Below, piece by piece: positions 8,778-16,938 of a stretch of DNA of 64,000 nucleotides. Position numbers and translations under genes: made by a program. A model generated the notes under the pieces. That model saw nothing but the letters and a program-made list of their open reading frames with translations, had not been told where the DNA came from and did no database searches. The stretch is from positions 1,302,001-1,366,000 of the forward strand of contig NZ_CP010776.1 of assembly GCF_001577755.1 (NCBI RefSeq). Reading direction: 5' to 3'. This DNA is from Rufibacter sp. DG15C (GTDB taxonomy: Bacteria; Bacteroidota; Bacteroidia; Cytophagales; Hymenobacteraceae). Within the stretch, counting starts at the first letter, position 1. Every line of letters begins with the position of its first letter.

Positions 8778-9116
8778 ATGGAAAACCACAACCATCAGCA
8801 ACTCATCGAAAAATTATTAGCCTGTGCCAGCACCTGCGAGATGTGCTTTTCCCATTGCCTTTCTGAGGGGGGGATGATGGCCCAGTGTGCCCAGTTGGAC
8901 CGGGCTTGCGCAGACTCTTGCCGCCACGCCATAGCGCTGTTGCAAAGCCAATCGGCAATCGGCCATCAGTACCTGGTCTTGTGCGAAGAAATCTGTCGCC
9001 TGTGCGCTGAGGAATGCGGCAAGCACCAGGATGAGCATTGCCAACGGTGTGCACAGGCTTGCCGAGAATGCGCTGAGGCCTGTCATGCGCATCATGAGCA
9101 GATAACCCAGAAATAA
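8778..9116 (+). CDS. Csp-like four-helix-bundle copper-binding protein
   Basis: The 112-residue protein has no signal peptide and carries about 17 cysteines on four amphipathic helices (ACASTCEMCFSHCL, CAQLDRACADSCRH, LCEEICRLCAEECG, CQRCAQACRECAEACHAHH). This is the pattern of the cytosolic copper-storage protein Csp3, whose Cys-lined bundle stores many Cu(I) ions. Length matches the family. The cation exporter at 9226 follows about 110 bp downstream on the same strand, so storage and export may be co-expressed. The family call is firm; metal content is known from the family only. Confidence 0.88.
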   Translation: MENHNHQQLIEKLLACASTCEMCFSHCLSEGGMMAQCAQLDRACADSCRHAIALLQSQSAIGHQYLVLCEEICRLCAEECGKHQDEHCQRCAQACRECAEACHAHHEQITQK

Positions 9117-9225
9117 ACCCAATATCCTTGCGCTTTTGACCTACTCCCCTGGAACAGGGAGAGGTGGCGGTGCTTTATTTTATATAGGGCACCGCCAACG
9201 CTATAAATTGAATCTTCTTCCGTCT

Positions 9226-10116
9226 ATGTCGAAAGGCCACGCAGTTTCCCCAGGTAGTCAGAATAAATCCCGTCTAAAATGGGTTTTGGGTCTTACCTTA
9301 CTATACTTAATTGCTGAAGTCATCGGCGGTATCTGGACCAAGAGCCTGGCCTTGCTGGCGGATGCCGGCCACATGCTAACGGATGTGGGAGGCCTGGCTT
9401 TCGCCTTGATTGCCATAAAGCTAGCCGAGCGTAAAGCAACACCGGAGAAAACGTTCGGGTACTACCGGGCCGAAATCCTGGCGGCTTTGGCCAATGCGGT
9501 GATATTGATTGGCATCTCGCTCTACATTTTGTATGAGGCATACCTACGCTTCAGGAACCCACCCGAAGTGGAAAGCAAGTCTATGCTGGTCATTGCCAGC
9601 ATAGGACTGGTGATTAATCTGGTGGGCATGTATATCCTCAGGAAAGGCTCCAATGACAGCTTGAACATGAAAGGTGCCTACTTTGAGGTTCTCTCAGACA
9701 TGCTGACTTCAATAGGCGTCATTGTAGCCGGGGTGATAATGTGGACCACCGGATGGTACTATGCTGATCCTATCCTATCTGCCGGAATTGGATTGTTCAT
9801 ACTACCCCGCACTTGGATTCTCCTGAAAGACGCAGTCAGCATTTTACTGGAGGGAACTCCGGCCGATGTCAACCTGGGCTCCTTGCGCGAAGCAATGGTA
9901 AAGTTGCCAGGGGTAGCCGATGTGCATGACTTGCATGTCTGGTCGCTGACTTCCGGCGTGAATGCTATGAGTGCACATGTGGTTCTGCAGGAAACAGCGG
10001 CGGCTAATGAAGTATTAAAATCCATCGACGATCAAGTTAAGAAGTCCTTTAAGATTAGCCATACTACTATTCAATTAGAAACTCCGGACTACCAAGAGCA
10101 GGAAACGCACCTTTGA
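9226..10116 (+). CDS. Cation diffusion facilitator (CDF) metal exporter
   Basis: The frame is open from 9136, but ATG 9226 gives the normal N-terminus (MSKGHAVSPGSQNKSRLKWV) and was chosen; the protein is 296 residues. It has six membrane segments and the C-terminal cytoplasmic domain (VKLPGVADVHDLHVWSLTSG) of CDF proteins. The TM2 site motif is LLADAGHMLTDVGG. The TM5 motif is FEVLSDMLTSIG, where a His in HxxxD is usual, so the second site has Glu. It should export Zn, Co or Cd by proton antiport; specificity cannot be read. It follows the Csp-like gene. Confidence 0.9.
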   Translation: MSKGHAVSPGSQNKSRLKWVLGLTLLYLIAEVIGGIWTKSLALLADAGHMLTDVGGLAFALIAIKLAERKATPEKTFGYYRAEILAALANAVILIGISLYILYEAYLRFRNPPEVESKSMLVIASIGLVINLVGMYILRKGSNDSLNMKGAYFEVLSDMLTSIGVIVAGVIMWTTGWYYADPILSAGIGLFILPRTWILLKDAVSILLEGTPADVNLGSLREAMVKLPGVADVHDLHVWSLTSGVNAMSAHVVLQETAAANEVLKSIDDQVKKSFKISHTTIQLETPDYQEQETHL

Positions 10117-10214
10117 TATTAAGTTGATAAAAGTGGGATAGTTCATCCTCACGACGGAGGTCCAACTCTTGCAGGGCTATGCTAAAAACATGAGGCTATT
10201 ATAATAAAACAAAA

Positions 10215-10272
10215 GTGGTGCTTTCATTAGTTTTGAGATGTGTGGATCATCCTCTAACCATGAAAGCACCAC
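10215..10272. repeat. Inverted repeat with 13-bp arms between convergent genes
   Basis: GTGGTGCTTTCAT (10215..10227) faces its exact reverse complement at 10260..10272, with a 32-nt spacer. It lies between the ends of the CDF gene and lpdA, so it may be a bidirectional terminator, though the loop is long and there is no T-run at the stem. Insertion-sequence debris is the alternative. Confidence 0.55.
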
Positions 10273-10323
10273 GACTATAAACCTGTTATTTATACGTTTT
10301 TCGGTTTAAATTTTCAATACGTA

Positions 10324-11724
10324 TCAAATATGAATGGCGCGGTTAGCCACGGCAAGGCAAGCCTCTTTAAGAGATTCATAAAAGGTGGGGTGCCCATGGG
10401 ACATCCGGGATATATCCTCTGCCGAGGCTCGGTAGCTCATGGCTGTTACCGCTTCCCCAATGATGTCACTTACCCGAGGGCCGATCATGTGAATGCCCAG
10501 GATTTCGTCGGTCTGGTCATCGGCCAGCACTTTTATCTGGCCCTCCAGGTCATCGTTCATCCGGGCGCGGGCATTGGCCCGGAATGGGAAAGACCCCGTG
10601 CGGTATGCTCTTCCACTGGCTTTTAGCTGTTCTTCAGTATACCCTACGCTGGCCACTTCGGGCCAGGTGTAGACGATGCCTGGGATGAGCATGTAGTCCA
10701 TGTGCGGTTTTTGCCCGGCCAGGACTTCGGCTACAAACACCCCTTCCTCTGAGGCCTTGTGCGCAAGCATTGCCCCCTTGACCACATCGCCAATCGCATA
10801 GATACCGGGCACACTGGTCTCCAAAAACTCATTTACCTCAATCCGCCCGCCTTTATCGGTTTTTATACCCACATTTTCCAGTCCCAAACCCTCAGTATAG
10901 GGCTTCCGGCCCACGGCCATCAGGCAATAGTCGCCTTCCAGAGCAGTCACTTTGCCGGCAGTATCCTCGGCCGTCACGGTCACCCCTACGTCCGTACTTT
11001 GGGCACCGGTGACCTTATGGCTGAGATAGAAGTCCATGCCCAGCTTCTTCAGTGACTTTTGGAGCTCTTTGCCCATAGTTCTGTCCATGCTAGGGATGAT
11101 GGCATCTGTGTATTCCATCACGCTGACCTTTGATCCAATGCGGGCATACACGGACCCAATCTCCATGCCAATCACCCCACCCCCTATAACAATAAGATGT
11201 TTGGGGATTTCGGGTAAGACAAGCGCCTCGGTCGAGGAGATGATTCTCTTCTTGTCTATTACAATATCGGGCAGAGAACCGGGCTTTGAACCTGTGGCCA
11301 AGATAGTATACTTAGTCTCAATGGTAGTGGAGACTCCGTCAGTACCATGGACGCCGATGCTTCCTGGGCTCAGCAGGGTGGCCACGCCCTGGATTACCTC
11401 TATCTTGTTTTTCCTCATCAGGAAGTCAACCCCAGCCACGGTATTCTGCACCACGTCATCTTTGTGGGCTAGCATCTGCGGGAAATCCAGTTGCAGGTTT
11501 TCCAATCTGATGCCGTGGCTTTGGAATTTATGCTTGGCATTATAAAAATGCTCAGAGCTGTCCAGGACGGCCTTAGAGGGGATACAGCCCACATTCAGGC
11601 AGGTGCCGCCCAAGGTGTCATACTTTTCGACCAAGGCTGTTTTGAAACCAAGCTGGGCACAGCGTATAGCCGCCACATAGCCACCTGGGCCAGAGCCTAT
11701 AATCGTAACATCAAATTTATCCAT
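10324..11724 (-). CDS. lpdA: Dihydrolipoyl dehydrogenase
   Basis: The 466-residue flavoprotein has the FAD motif TIIGSGPGGYVAAIRCAQLG at the N-terminus, the redox disulfide in GGTCLNVGCIPSKAVLDSS, the NAD-binding motif VIGGGVIGMEIGSVYARIG, and the C-terminal active-site HGHPTFYESLKEA. Length and motifs are those of E3 of the 2-oxoacid dehydrogenase complexes. It stands alone between metal genes, not with other complex subunits, so it may be a second, accessory lpd. Related flavoenzymes include MerA, but the metal-binding C-terminal Cys pair of MerA is absent. Confidence 0.92.
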   Translation of the reverse strand: MDKFDVTIIGSGPGGYVAAIRCAQLGFKTALVEKYDTLGGTCLNVGCIPSKAVLDSSEHFYNAKHKFQSHGIRLENLQLDFPQMLAHKDDVVQNTVAGVDFLMRKNKIEVIQGVATLLSPGSIGVHGTDGVSTTIETKYTILATGSKPGSLPDIVIDKKRIISSTEALVLPEIPKHLIVIGGGVIGMEIGSVYARIGSKVSVMEYTDAIIPSMDRTMGKELQKSLKKLGMDFYLSHKVTGAQSTDVGVTVTAEDTAGKVTALEGDYCLMAVGRKPYTEGLGLENVGIKTDKGGRIEVNEFLETSVPGIYAIGDVVKGAMLAHKASEEGVFVAEVLAGQKPHMDYMLIPGIVYTWPEVASVGYTEEQLKASGRAYRTGSFPFRANARARMNDDLEGQIKVLADDQTDEILGIHMIGPRVSDIIGEAVTAMSYRASAEDISRMSHGHPTFYESLKEACLAVANRAIHI

Positions 11725-11790
11725 GTCAAATAAAGCGTTAAGAGTTTATACTACCTTGTAGAGTATGAAGGAACCCAAGCCTTGCCAACG

Positions 11791-12666
11791 CTATAGCTGG
11801 TAGTAACTGGTAGGCGGTGTAAGGGTGGGAGGCGGGCAAGACACCATTTGCATCAGGTTAACCTCTATGTTGTTAGCCAGCGTAGTCATTGGGGTATCAG
11901 TGGGCATATTCTCAAAGGGGTCCTGCATGAAAATGGCGGTTTTCTCAATCAAAAAGAAAATCCCTGCGAAGAGAGTTGTAAGGGCTACCTCCATAAGGAT
12001 AGAATAGTCTGTCAAGCCGAGGGGTAGCAAAGTGACGAAAATCAGAATCAGGAAATGAAGCAGTGTGCTGTAATTACCCGGGAATATTGTATTCTTTATC
12101 CGTTCGCATTTTCCCATAGACTCAACAAGTCTGGTAATGGTACTGTCTATTTGGATTTGCTGGAATGGGTTGATCCATCCTGTTTGATAAAGCTGCCTCA
12201 CTTCCTCAGAATGTTTAAGTAGTAGGGCGTTGGGAATGTTCGATTGATGCTCAAAGTCACTTGAGTACTCTTTAACCTTTGCCGAGTGGGGGAGTCTTCT
12301 TAGGCTTTCACCAAGCGCATGGCACCAGGCTGCCTGTCTTCTGGCAAAAGAGATGGCGGTCTCATCCTGAGGATCACTTACAAAGGTCTTCACCTGTCTA
12401 ATGAGGGACCTTGAGTCATTTACAATCGCTCCCCATATAATCCTTGCCTCCCACCAACGGTCGTATGATTGATTGATTCTAAAAGCTAGCAGCAGAGAGA
12501 GAGAAGTGCCTAAGAGTGTAGGGATTGTCAAGGGGACAATGGTTTCCTCTAAATAAGAATGATGGTCCAGGATGCCAACTGCGGATGAATAGGCTATTAT
12601 TGCGACAAGCTCAAACTTAATCTTGCTAAGCAGCAAGCCGAATGGGATTTTATTTGTAATCAGCAT
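11791..12666 (-). CDS. Bestrophin-family anion channel protein
   Basis: The 291-residue protein carries the bestrophin/UPF0187 pattern: an early TM, LLAFRINQSYDRWWEARIIWGAIVNDSR near residue 60, and later TMs ending with the PFENMPTDTPMTTLANNIEV signature. A second, more distant bestrophin is encoded at 42841..43752. Bacterial bestrophins form pentameric channels; the ion is not predictable here. It lies about 65 bp upstream of lpdA in sense, so the two may share a transcript. Confidence 0.9.
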   Translation of the reverse strand: MLITNKIPFGLLLSKIKFELVAIIAYSSAVGILDHHSYLEETIVPLTIPTLLGTSLSLLLAFRINQSYDRWWEARIIWGAIVNDSRSLIRQVKTFVSDPQDETAISFARRQAAWCHALGESLRRLPHSAKVKEYSSDFEHQSNIPNALLLKHSEEVRQLYQTGWINPFQQIQIDSTITRLVESMGKCERIKNTIFPGNYSTLLHFLILIFVTLLPLGLTDYSILMEVALTTLFAGIFFLIEKTAIFMQDPFENMPTDTPMTTLANNIEVNLMQMVSCPPPTLTPPTSYYQL

Positions 12667-12801
12667 TTTAATGGTCTATTAGCTGGTAAGTTTCATTGTT
12701 AGGACATATTCCACAATGAGAGCAGGGCTATTCTGCAAGGTCAAAAGCTTTAGTATGGTAAAACACCTGCTAAAGCATAGATAGTCTTACCCATAAATAA
12801 T

Positions 12802-12918
12802 ATGTATCTGGTTAAGGCTATGCTATTCCTAGGCGCCTTTCTGTTTAAGTTGTTTCTATTCGAATCAGCGCAAGAATGGCTGCCGCTCCAAACAGTAACG
12901 ACAGCCATTATCCCATGA
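12802..12918 (+). CDS. Possible 38-aa membrane peptide
   Basis: ATG 12802 opens a 38-codon frame with a hydrophobic centre (AMLFLGAFLFKLFLF) and an amphipathic tail. It sits in the 320-bp gap between two minus-strand genes and is the only candidate there. There is no homologue I recognise and no promoter motif, so it may be chance. Confidence 0.2.
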   Translation: MYLVKAMLFLGAFLFKLFLFESAQEWLPLQTVTTAIIP

Positions 12919-12987
12919 CAAAATCTTGATAGACTCCTTGACCCTGTACAGAAAGGCTTAAAATTCTAAACAGATGTTTTGGATATC

Positions 12988-15015
12988 CTATACTTTCATG
13001 CGCTGTATCCGCACCGCATTCAAGATGGCTAGCAGGGCGACGCCCACATCGGCGATAACGGCCTCCCACAGGGTGGCGATTCCCCCGGCACCCAGGGCCA
13101 GCACGATTACCTTGACAGTCATCGCCAGGATGATGTTCTGCCAGACGATACTGCGGGTTATCTTCCCCACCTTTATGGCTGACACGATCTTGGACGGCTG
13201 ATCGTTCTGGATCACCACATCGGCGGTCTCTATGGTGGCATCACTGCCCAGCCCCCCCATAGCGATCCCGGCATCAGCCAGGGCCACCACCGGCGCGTCG
13301 TTCACGCCGTCACCCACAAAGGCGATGTGCCTGCCCTGGTCCTTCAACGCCTGCACCTTGGCCACTTTATCCTCCGGCAGGAGGTTCCCGAACGCAGTGT
13401 CAATGCCCAGTTTCTTGGCCACCTCATCCACCACCGTCTGTTTGTCACCGGAGAGCATCACGGTCTGGATGCCCAAGGCATGCAGCTCCCTGATGGCCTG
13501 CGCTGCGTCCTCCTTTATCTCATCGGCAATGGTGATATACCCGGCGTACTGCCCATTCACCGCCACCAACACAATGGTGTTGACGATGCCCTCGATCTCC
13601 GCTGGGTAGGGTATGTTGAATTTCTTCAGGAGTTTGGTGTTTCCCGCCAGGACCTGCTTCCCATCAATCGTGCCTTTGAGCCCGTGGCCCGATATCTCCT
13701 CCACCTGCTCGATTTTGGGCGCCTGGCTGTCTTGGGTCCCAGCGAATTCGGCTATGGCTTTGGCGATCGGGTGAGTGGACTGGGTCTCGATGGCGGCTGT
13801 CAGACTGATAAGCTCTTTCTCCTCCAGGCCGTGGGCCACCACCTGCTGCACCTTGAAAACACCGTGCGTCAAAGTTCCTGTCTTGTCCATCACCACCGCG
13901 TTTACCCTGGTCATCACATCCAGGAAGTTGGACCCCTTGAAAAGTATCCCGTTCCGTGAGGCCAGCCCGATTCCCCCGAAATAGCCCAGGGGAATGGATA
14001 CCACCAGCGCGCAGGGGCAGCTTATCACCAGGAAGACGAGCGCGCGGTAAAACCAGACATTGAAGTTATAGTCATCCATGATAAAATATGGCAACGCGCA
14101 CACGGCCAAGGCCAGAAAGAAGACGATGGGTGTGTAGACTTTGGCGAAACGGGAGATGAAGAGCTGGGTCTGCGACTTCCTGGCCGTCGCATCCTGTACC
14201 ATCTCCAAGATCCTGCTCAGCTTGCTGTCCTGGAACAGGGAAGTTACTTGGACCTCGGTCACGGTATTGAGGTTGATCATCCCGGCGTATACTTTCTCTC
14301 CCCTCGCCTTTGTGTCGGGCTTGCTCTCACCGGTCAGGGCGGCGGTGTTGAAGGATGCTTTGTCCGAGAGCAGGTCGCCGTCCAAGGCCACTTTCTCCCC
14401 GGATTTCATCTGGATGGTCTCCCCTAGCTGCACCTCTTTGGGGTCGACCACTATGGCAGTTCCGTTCCTGATGACAGAAACCTCATCGGGGCGGATATCC
14501 AGCAATGCCTTTATACTGCGCTTCGCACGGTTCACAGCAGCGTCCTGAAACCACTCCCCTATGGAGTAGAACACCATGACGGCCACACCCTCACTGTAGG
14601 ATCCGATGGCAAAGGCACCCAAGGTGGCAACGCTCATCAGGAAGAACTCATTGAAGAAGTCGAAGCGAATAGCCTTGCGGAAGGCGAGGTCCAGCACTTT
14701 ATAGCCCGCAAGCAGGTAGGCGACGCCGTAAATGGCAAGGCCCAGCGGAGCGGATGGGACATAGCCGAAGCCGTATTCCAACGTGAGCATAGCCACCAGG
14801 ACGGCCAGGGACAGCAGAAGCGCCCAATGGCTTCTCCACCCTGAGGATTCCTCCCCTCCATGGTCATGGCCGTCATGGTCACTGTGTTTTTCTACGCTGT
14901 CATGATTGACTGCTTTGGGGTCTCTGTCTTCCTCCATTGGTATAATCTGGGTCGTTGGGGGAACTGTATTATAAGTTGATTTGCGGTCTTCGCCGCTGGA
15001 AAATTCCTGTGACAT
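12988..15015 (-). CDS. Heavy-metal P-type ATPase, Zn/Cd/Pb class
   Basis: The 675-residue pump has a His/Asp-rich N-terminus (VEKHSDHDGHDHGGEE) in place of an HMA domain. The TM6 motif is SCPCALVVSIPLGYFGGIG, phosphorylation DKTGTLTHG, the ATP-binding HP in THPIAKAIAEFAG, and the hinge GDGVNDAPVVALADAG. The last TM has VIADVGVALLAILNAVRI, matching the conserved Asp of ZntA-type (PIB-2) pumps and not the Cu pumps. It should export Zn(II), Cd(II) or Pb(II) from the cytoplasm. It is the last gene of the czc-type operon, 21 bp after the polytopic membrane protein gene. Confidence 0.93.
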   Translation of the reverse strand: MSQEFSSGEDRKSTYNTVPPTTQIIPMEEDRDPKAVNHDSVEKHSDHDGHDHGGEESSGWRSHWALLLSLAVLVAMLTLEYGFGYVPSAPLGLAIYGVAYLLAGYKVLDLAFRKAIRFDFFNEFFLMSVATLGAFAIGSYSEGVAVMVFYSIGEWFQDAAVNRAKRSIKALLDIRPDEVSVIRNGTAIVVDPKEVQLGETIQMKSGEKVALDGDLLSDKASFNTAALTGESKPDTKARGEKVYAGMINLNTVTEVQVTSLFQDSKLSRILEMVQDATARKSQTQLFISRFAKVYTPIVFFLALAVCALPYFIMDDYNFNVWFYRALVFLVISCPCALVVSIPLGYFGGIGLASRNGILFKGSNFLDVMTRVNAVVMDKTGTLTHGVFKVQQVVAHGLEEKELISLTAAIETQSTHPIAKAIAEFAGTQDSQAPKIEQVEEISGHGLKGTIDGKQVLAGNTKLLKKFNIPYPAEIEGIVNTIVLVAVNGQYAGYITIADEIKEDAAQAIRELHALGIQTVMLSGDKQTVVDEVAKKLGIDTAFGNLLPEDKVAKVQALKDQGRHIAFVGDGVNDAPVVALADAGIAMGGLGSDATIETADVVIQNDQPSKIVSAIKVGKITRSIVWQNIILAMTVKVIVLALGAGGIATLWEAVIADVGVALLAILNAVRIQRMKV

Positions 15016-15036
15016 GTGAGTTCGATTATAGGTTAT

Positions 15037-15657
15037 CTATTCATAAAAAAAGGTGGCCAATCCCAAGACGATCAGCACGCCACCCATGATAGCGTGCCCG
15101 TGTCTCTCCAGCACCACTCCTTTGAGGCGGCCGATGCCCCGGTAACCCAACGCGACTAGCCCCAGCATCAACGGTAGCGTCACAAAAACGAAAACCATCG
15201 CCACCAGGAGGATTCCCCGCCACCCGTGGGTGGCGGCTGTCAGGAAATAGGAGCTTATCTCAAAACAGGGCGAAAAAAACAGGGCCACCGTCATGGTGGC
15301 GAACCAGCTACGGACGGAGGGCGCTTTCCTGCCGGGTGGCAGGTCCCCCGGTACCCGGTCGGAATGGGAGTAGGCTATCCCCAGCAGAAAGATGCCTATC
15401 AGGACCAGGCCCAAGGGGGTGAAGTTCTGGGCAAAGGACGTGAACTTCTCCGACAGCCTAATCCCGAGGTACCCGACCAGGCCGCCCAACAGGAGGGTGC
15501 CCGTGATGTGGGCCAGGCCCGCCAAAAGGGTGGCCCGGAGCGTGGTGGCCAGCGGCCAACCCTCTGAGCGCCCTATGGCCACCAGGGCCATCCAGTGGCT
15601 GGGGATCAGGGCGTGGATCAGGCTGATCAAAAAACTATCCAGCAGAACGTGGACCAT
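15037..15657 (-). CDS. Polytopic membrane protein with HALxPxHW motif, candidate metal transporter
   Basis: The 206-residue protein has about six membrane segments. The first holds LISLIHALIPSHWMALVAIG, and a later one has ALFFSPCFEISSYFL; the His/Pro motif in TM1 recalls NicO/RcnA-like nickel-cobalt exporters, though the match is loose. It lies between the CzcB gene (34 bp away) and the P-type ATPase (21 bp away), so it is part of the efflux operon. I cannot name the family with certainty. A helper in divalent metal export is the best guess. Confidence 0.55.
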   Translation of the reverse strand: MVHVLLDSFLISLIHALIPSHWMALVAIGRSEGWPLATTLRATLLAGLAHITGTLLLGGLVGYLGIRLSEKFTSFAQNFTPLGLVLIGIFLLGIAYSHSDRVPGDLPPGRKAPSVRSWFATMTVALFFSPCFEISSYFLTAATHGWRGILLVAMVFVFVTLPLMLGLVALGYRGIGRLKGVVLERHGHAIMGGVLIVLGLATFFYE

Positions 15658-15691
15658 ACCAATTACCTGTAGATTTAGACTTCCCTATACC

Positions 15692-16936
15692 TTACTCGTC
15701 ATGTCCGCCCTCTCCTTTGTTGGCCTGCGCCGCGACGTAGTAGGCTCCTTTCGTGACAAGTTGCGCGCCGGACGGTAGAGGTTCCAGGAGCTTCACTTCC
15801 GTGTAGCCGGCATCTGAGGCCCCCGTCTGAACCCCAATCTTGGTAAAGACCCAGTCCGGGGCGAGCTCTCCCTCGTGTCCTTCCTCTGCGCTTTCAGCTT
15901 TAGACTCTGGTGGGTGGGTGGCGCGCGTGGCAATAAAGACAAACTTTAACTCCCCCTCGGTGATGATGGCCTCATCCGGAAGGGCCGGCACTGCCTCTTC
16001 AGTGGTCAGGATGCGGCCGCTCACAAACATGCCGGGAAGCAGATTGGCCTCTTGGTTATCCTCGATTTGGGCGTGCACCCCCACTGATTTGGTATCGTTC
16101 TCGAAGGACTTGCCCACGGAGAAGATGGTGGCTTCATATGTCTTGGAGGGATTGGAGGTCAGGGAGAAGAGAACTTTCTGCCCGTTCTTGACTTGGGTGA
16201 TGTCCTTTTCAAAAACCTGCAGTTCGATCTGGATATGGTGGTTGTCCACCACTTGGAACAATTCCCTGGCCGGTTCCACCAAAGCCCCGATGTTTACCTT
16301 GATCTGGTGCACATAGCCGTGCATAGGCGATATTACGGCGATTGAACGGATAAGTGATCCTACCCTAACCCGACTGGGCGCGATGCCCATCTGACTAAGA
16401 CGACTGGCCAAAGACGCTACTTCTGTTTGTCTGGCTCGGTATTCGGCCTCTGCAAGTTGATATTTCTTGGCGGCAATGACGTTCTCCCGCAACAGTTCTT
16501 TCTGCCGCTCATAATCCTTCTGCGCATAGTTCAGGGCGCTGCGGGCCTGCAGATACTCTTCCTGCAACTGGATGATACTGGGGTGCTCCAGGCTCACCAG
16601 CCGCTGTCCTTTCTTTACGAACTGGCCTTGGGTGACGAAAATCTCCCGCACAATCCCCTCCGTCAGGCTAGAGATGGTGGCTTTGTTCTGAGGGGGCAGG
16701 TCCAGCATTCCGTTGGCCTGTATCCCGCTTTTCAGCGGGCGGTTCTCTAACTTTCCTAATTGGATGCCTACCGCGTTCATTTGCGCTTGGGTGAGCCCAA
16801 CGGCCTCTTCTGCCCCGCCTTCGGCATGGGCTTCCTCAGGCTCTTCTGCCGGTTTCGCTTCCTTCTGACAGGCACTGCCGCCAATGCAAAGGGCCAGCAG
16901 CAATAGGGTAGTGGTTGATCTGATATATCTATACAT
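15692..16936 (-). CDS. czcB: Czc-type RND periplasmic adaptor (membrane fusion protein)
   Basis: The 414-residue protein has a lipoprotein signal (LLLLALCIGGSAC), an acidic linker, then the barrel-sandwich, hairpin and beta-barrel domains of CzcB: SGIQANGMLDLPPQNKATIS, the long LQEEYLQARSALNYAQKDYE hairpin, and AVISPMHGYVHQIKVNIGAL. Compared with the CusB at the left edge it lacks the N-terminal heavy-metal-binding domain, which argues for divalent metals. His/Glu-rich stretches occur near the C-terminus. It begins 2 bp after the end of the CzcA-TolC gene, so the two are in one operon. Confidence 0.9.
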   Translation of the reverse strand: MYRYIRSTTTLLLLALCIGGSACQKEAKPAEEPEEAHAEGGAEEAVGLTQAQMNAVGIQLGKLENRPLKSGIQANGMLDLPPQNKATISSLTEGIVREIFVTQGQFVKKGQRLVSLEHPSIIQLQEEYLQARSALNYAQKDYERQKELLRENVIAAKKYQLAEAEYRARQTEVASLASRLSQMGIAPSRVRVGSLIRSIAVISPMHGYVHQIKVNIGALVEPARELFQVVDNHHIQIELQVFEKDITQVKNGQKVLFSLTSNPSKTYEATIFSVGKSFENDTKSVGVHAQIEDNQEANLLPGMFVSGRILTTEEAVPALPDEAIITEGELKFVFIATRATHPPESKAESAEEGHEGELAPDWVFTKIGVQTGASDAGYTEVKLLEPLPSGAQLVTKGAYYVAAQANKGEGGHDE

Positions 16937-16938
16937 TT

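Noticed and set aside
10215-10272. Insertion-sequence terminal repeat
   Set aside because: The arms flank only 32 bp with no transposase or target duplication; a hairpin between convergent genes is the simpler reading.
10324-11724. Mercuric reductase (MerA)
   Set aside because: It is a disulfide flavoprotein, but the C-terminal vicinal Cys pair and the N-terminal HMA domain of MerA are lacking, and the C-terminus has the HGHPTFYES lipoamide dehydrogenase motif.
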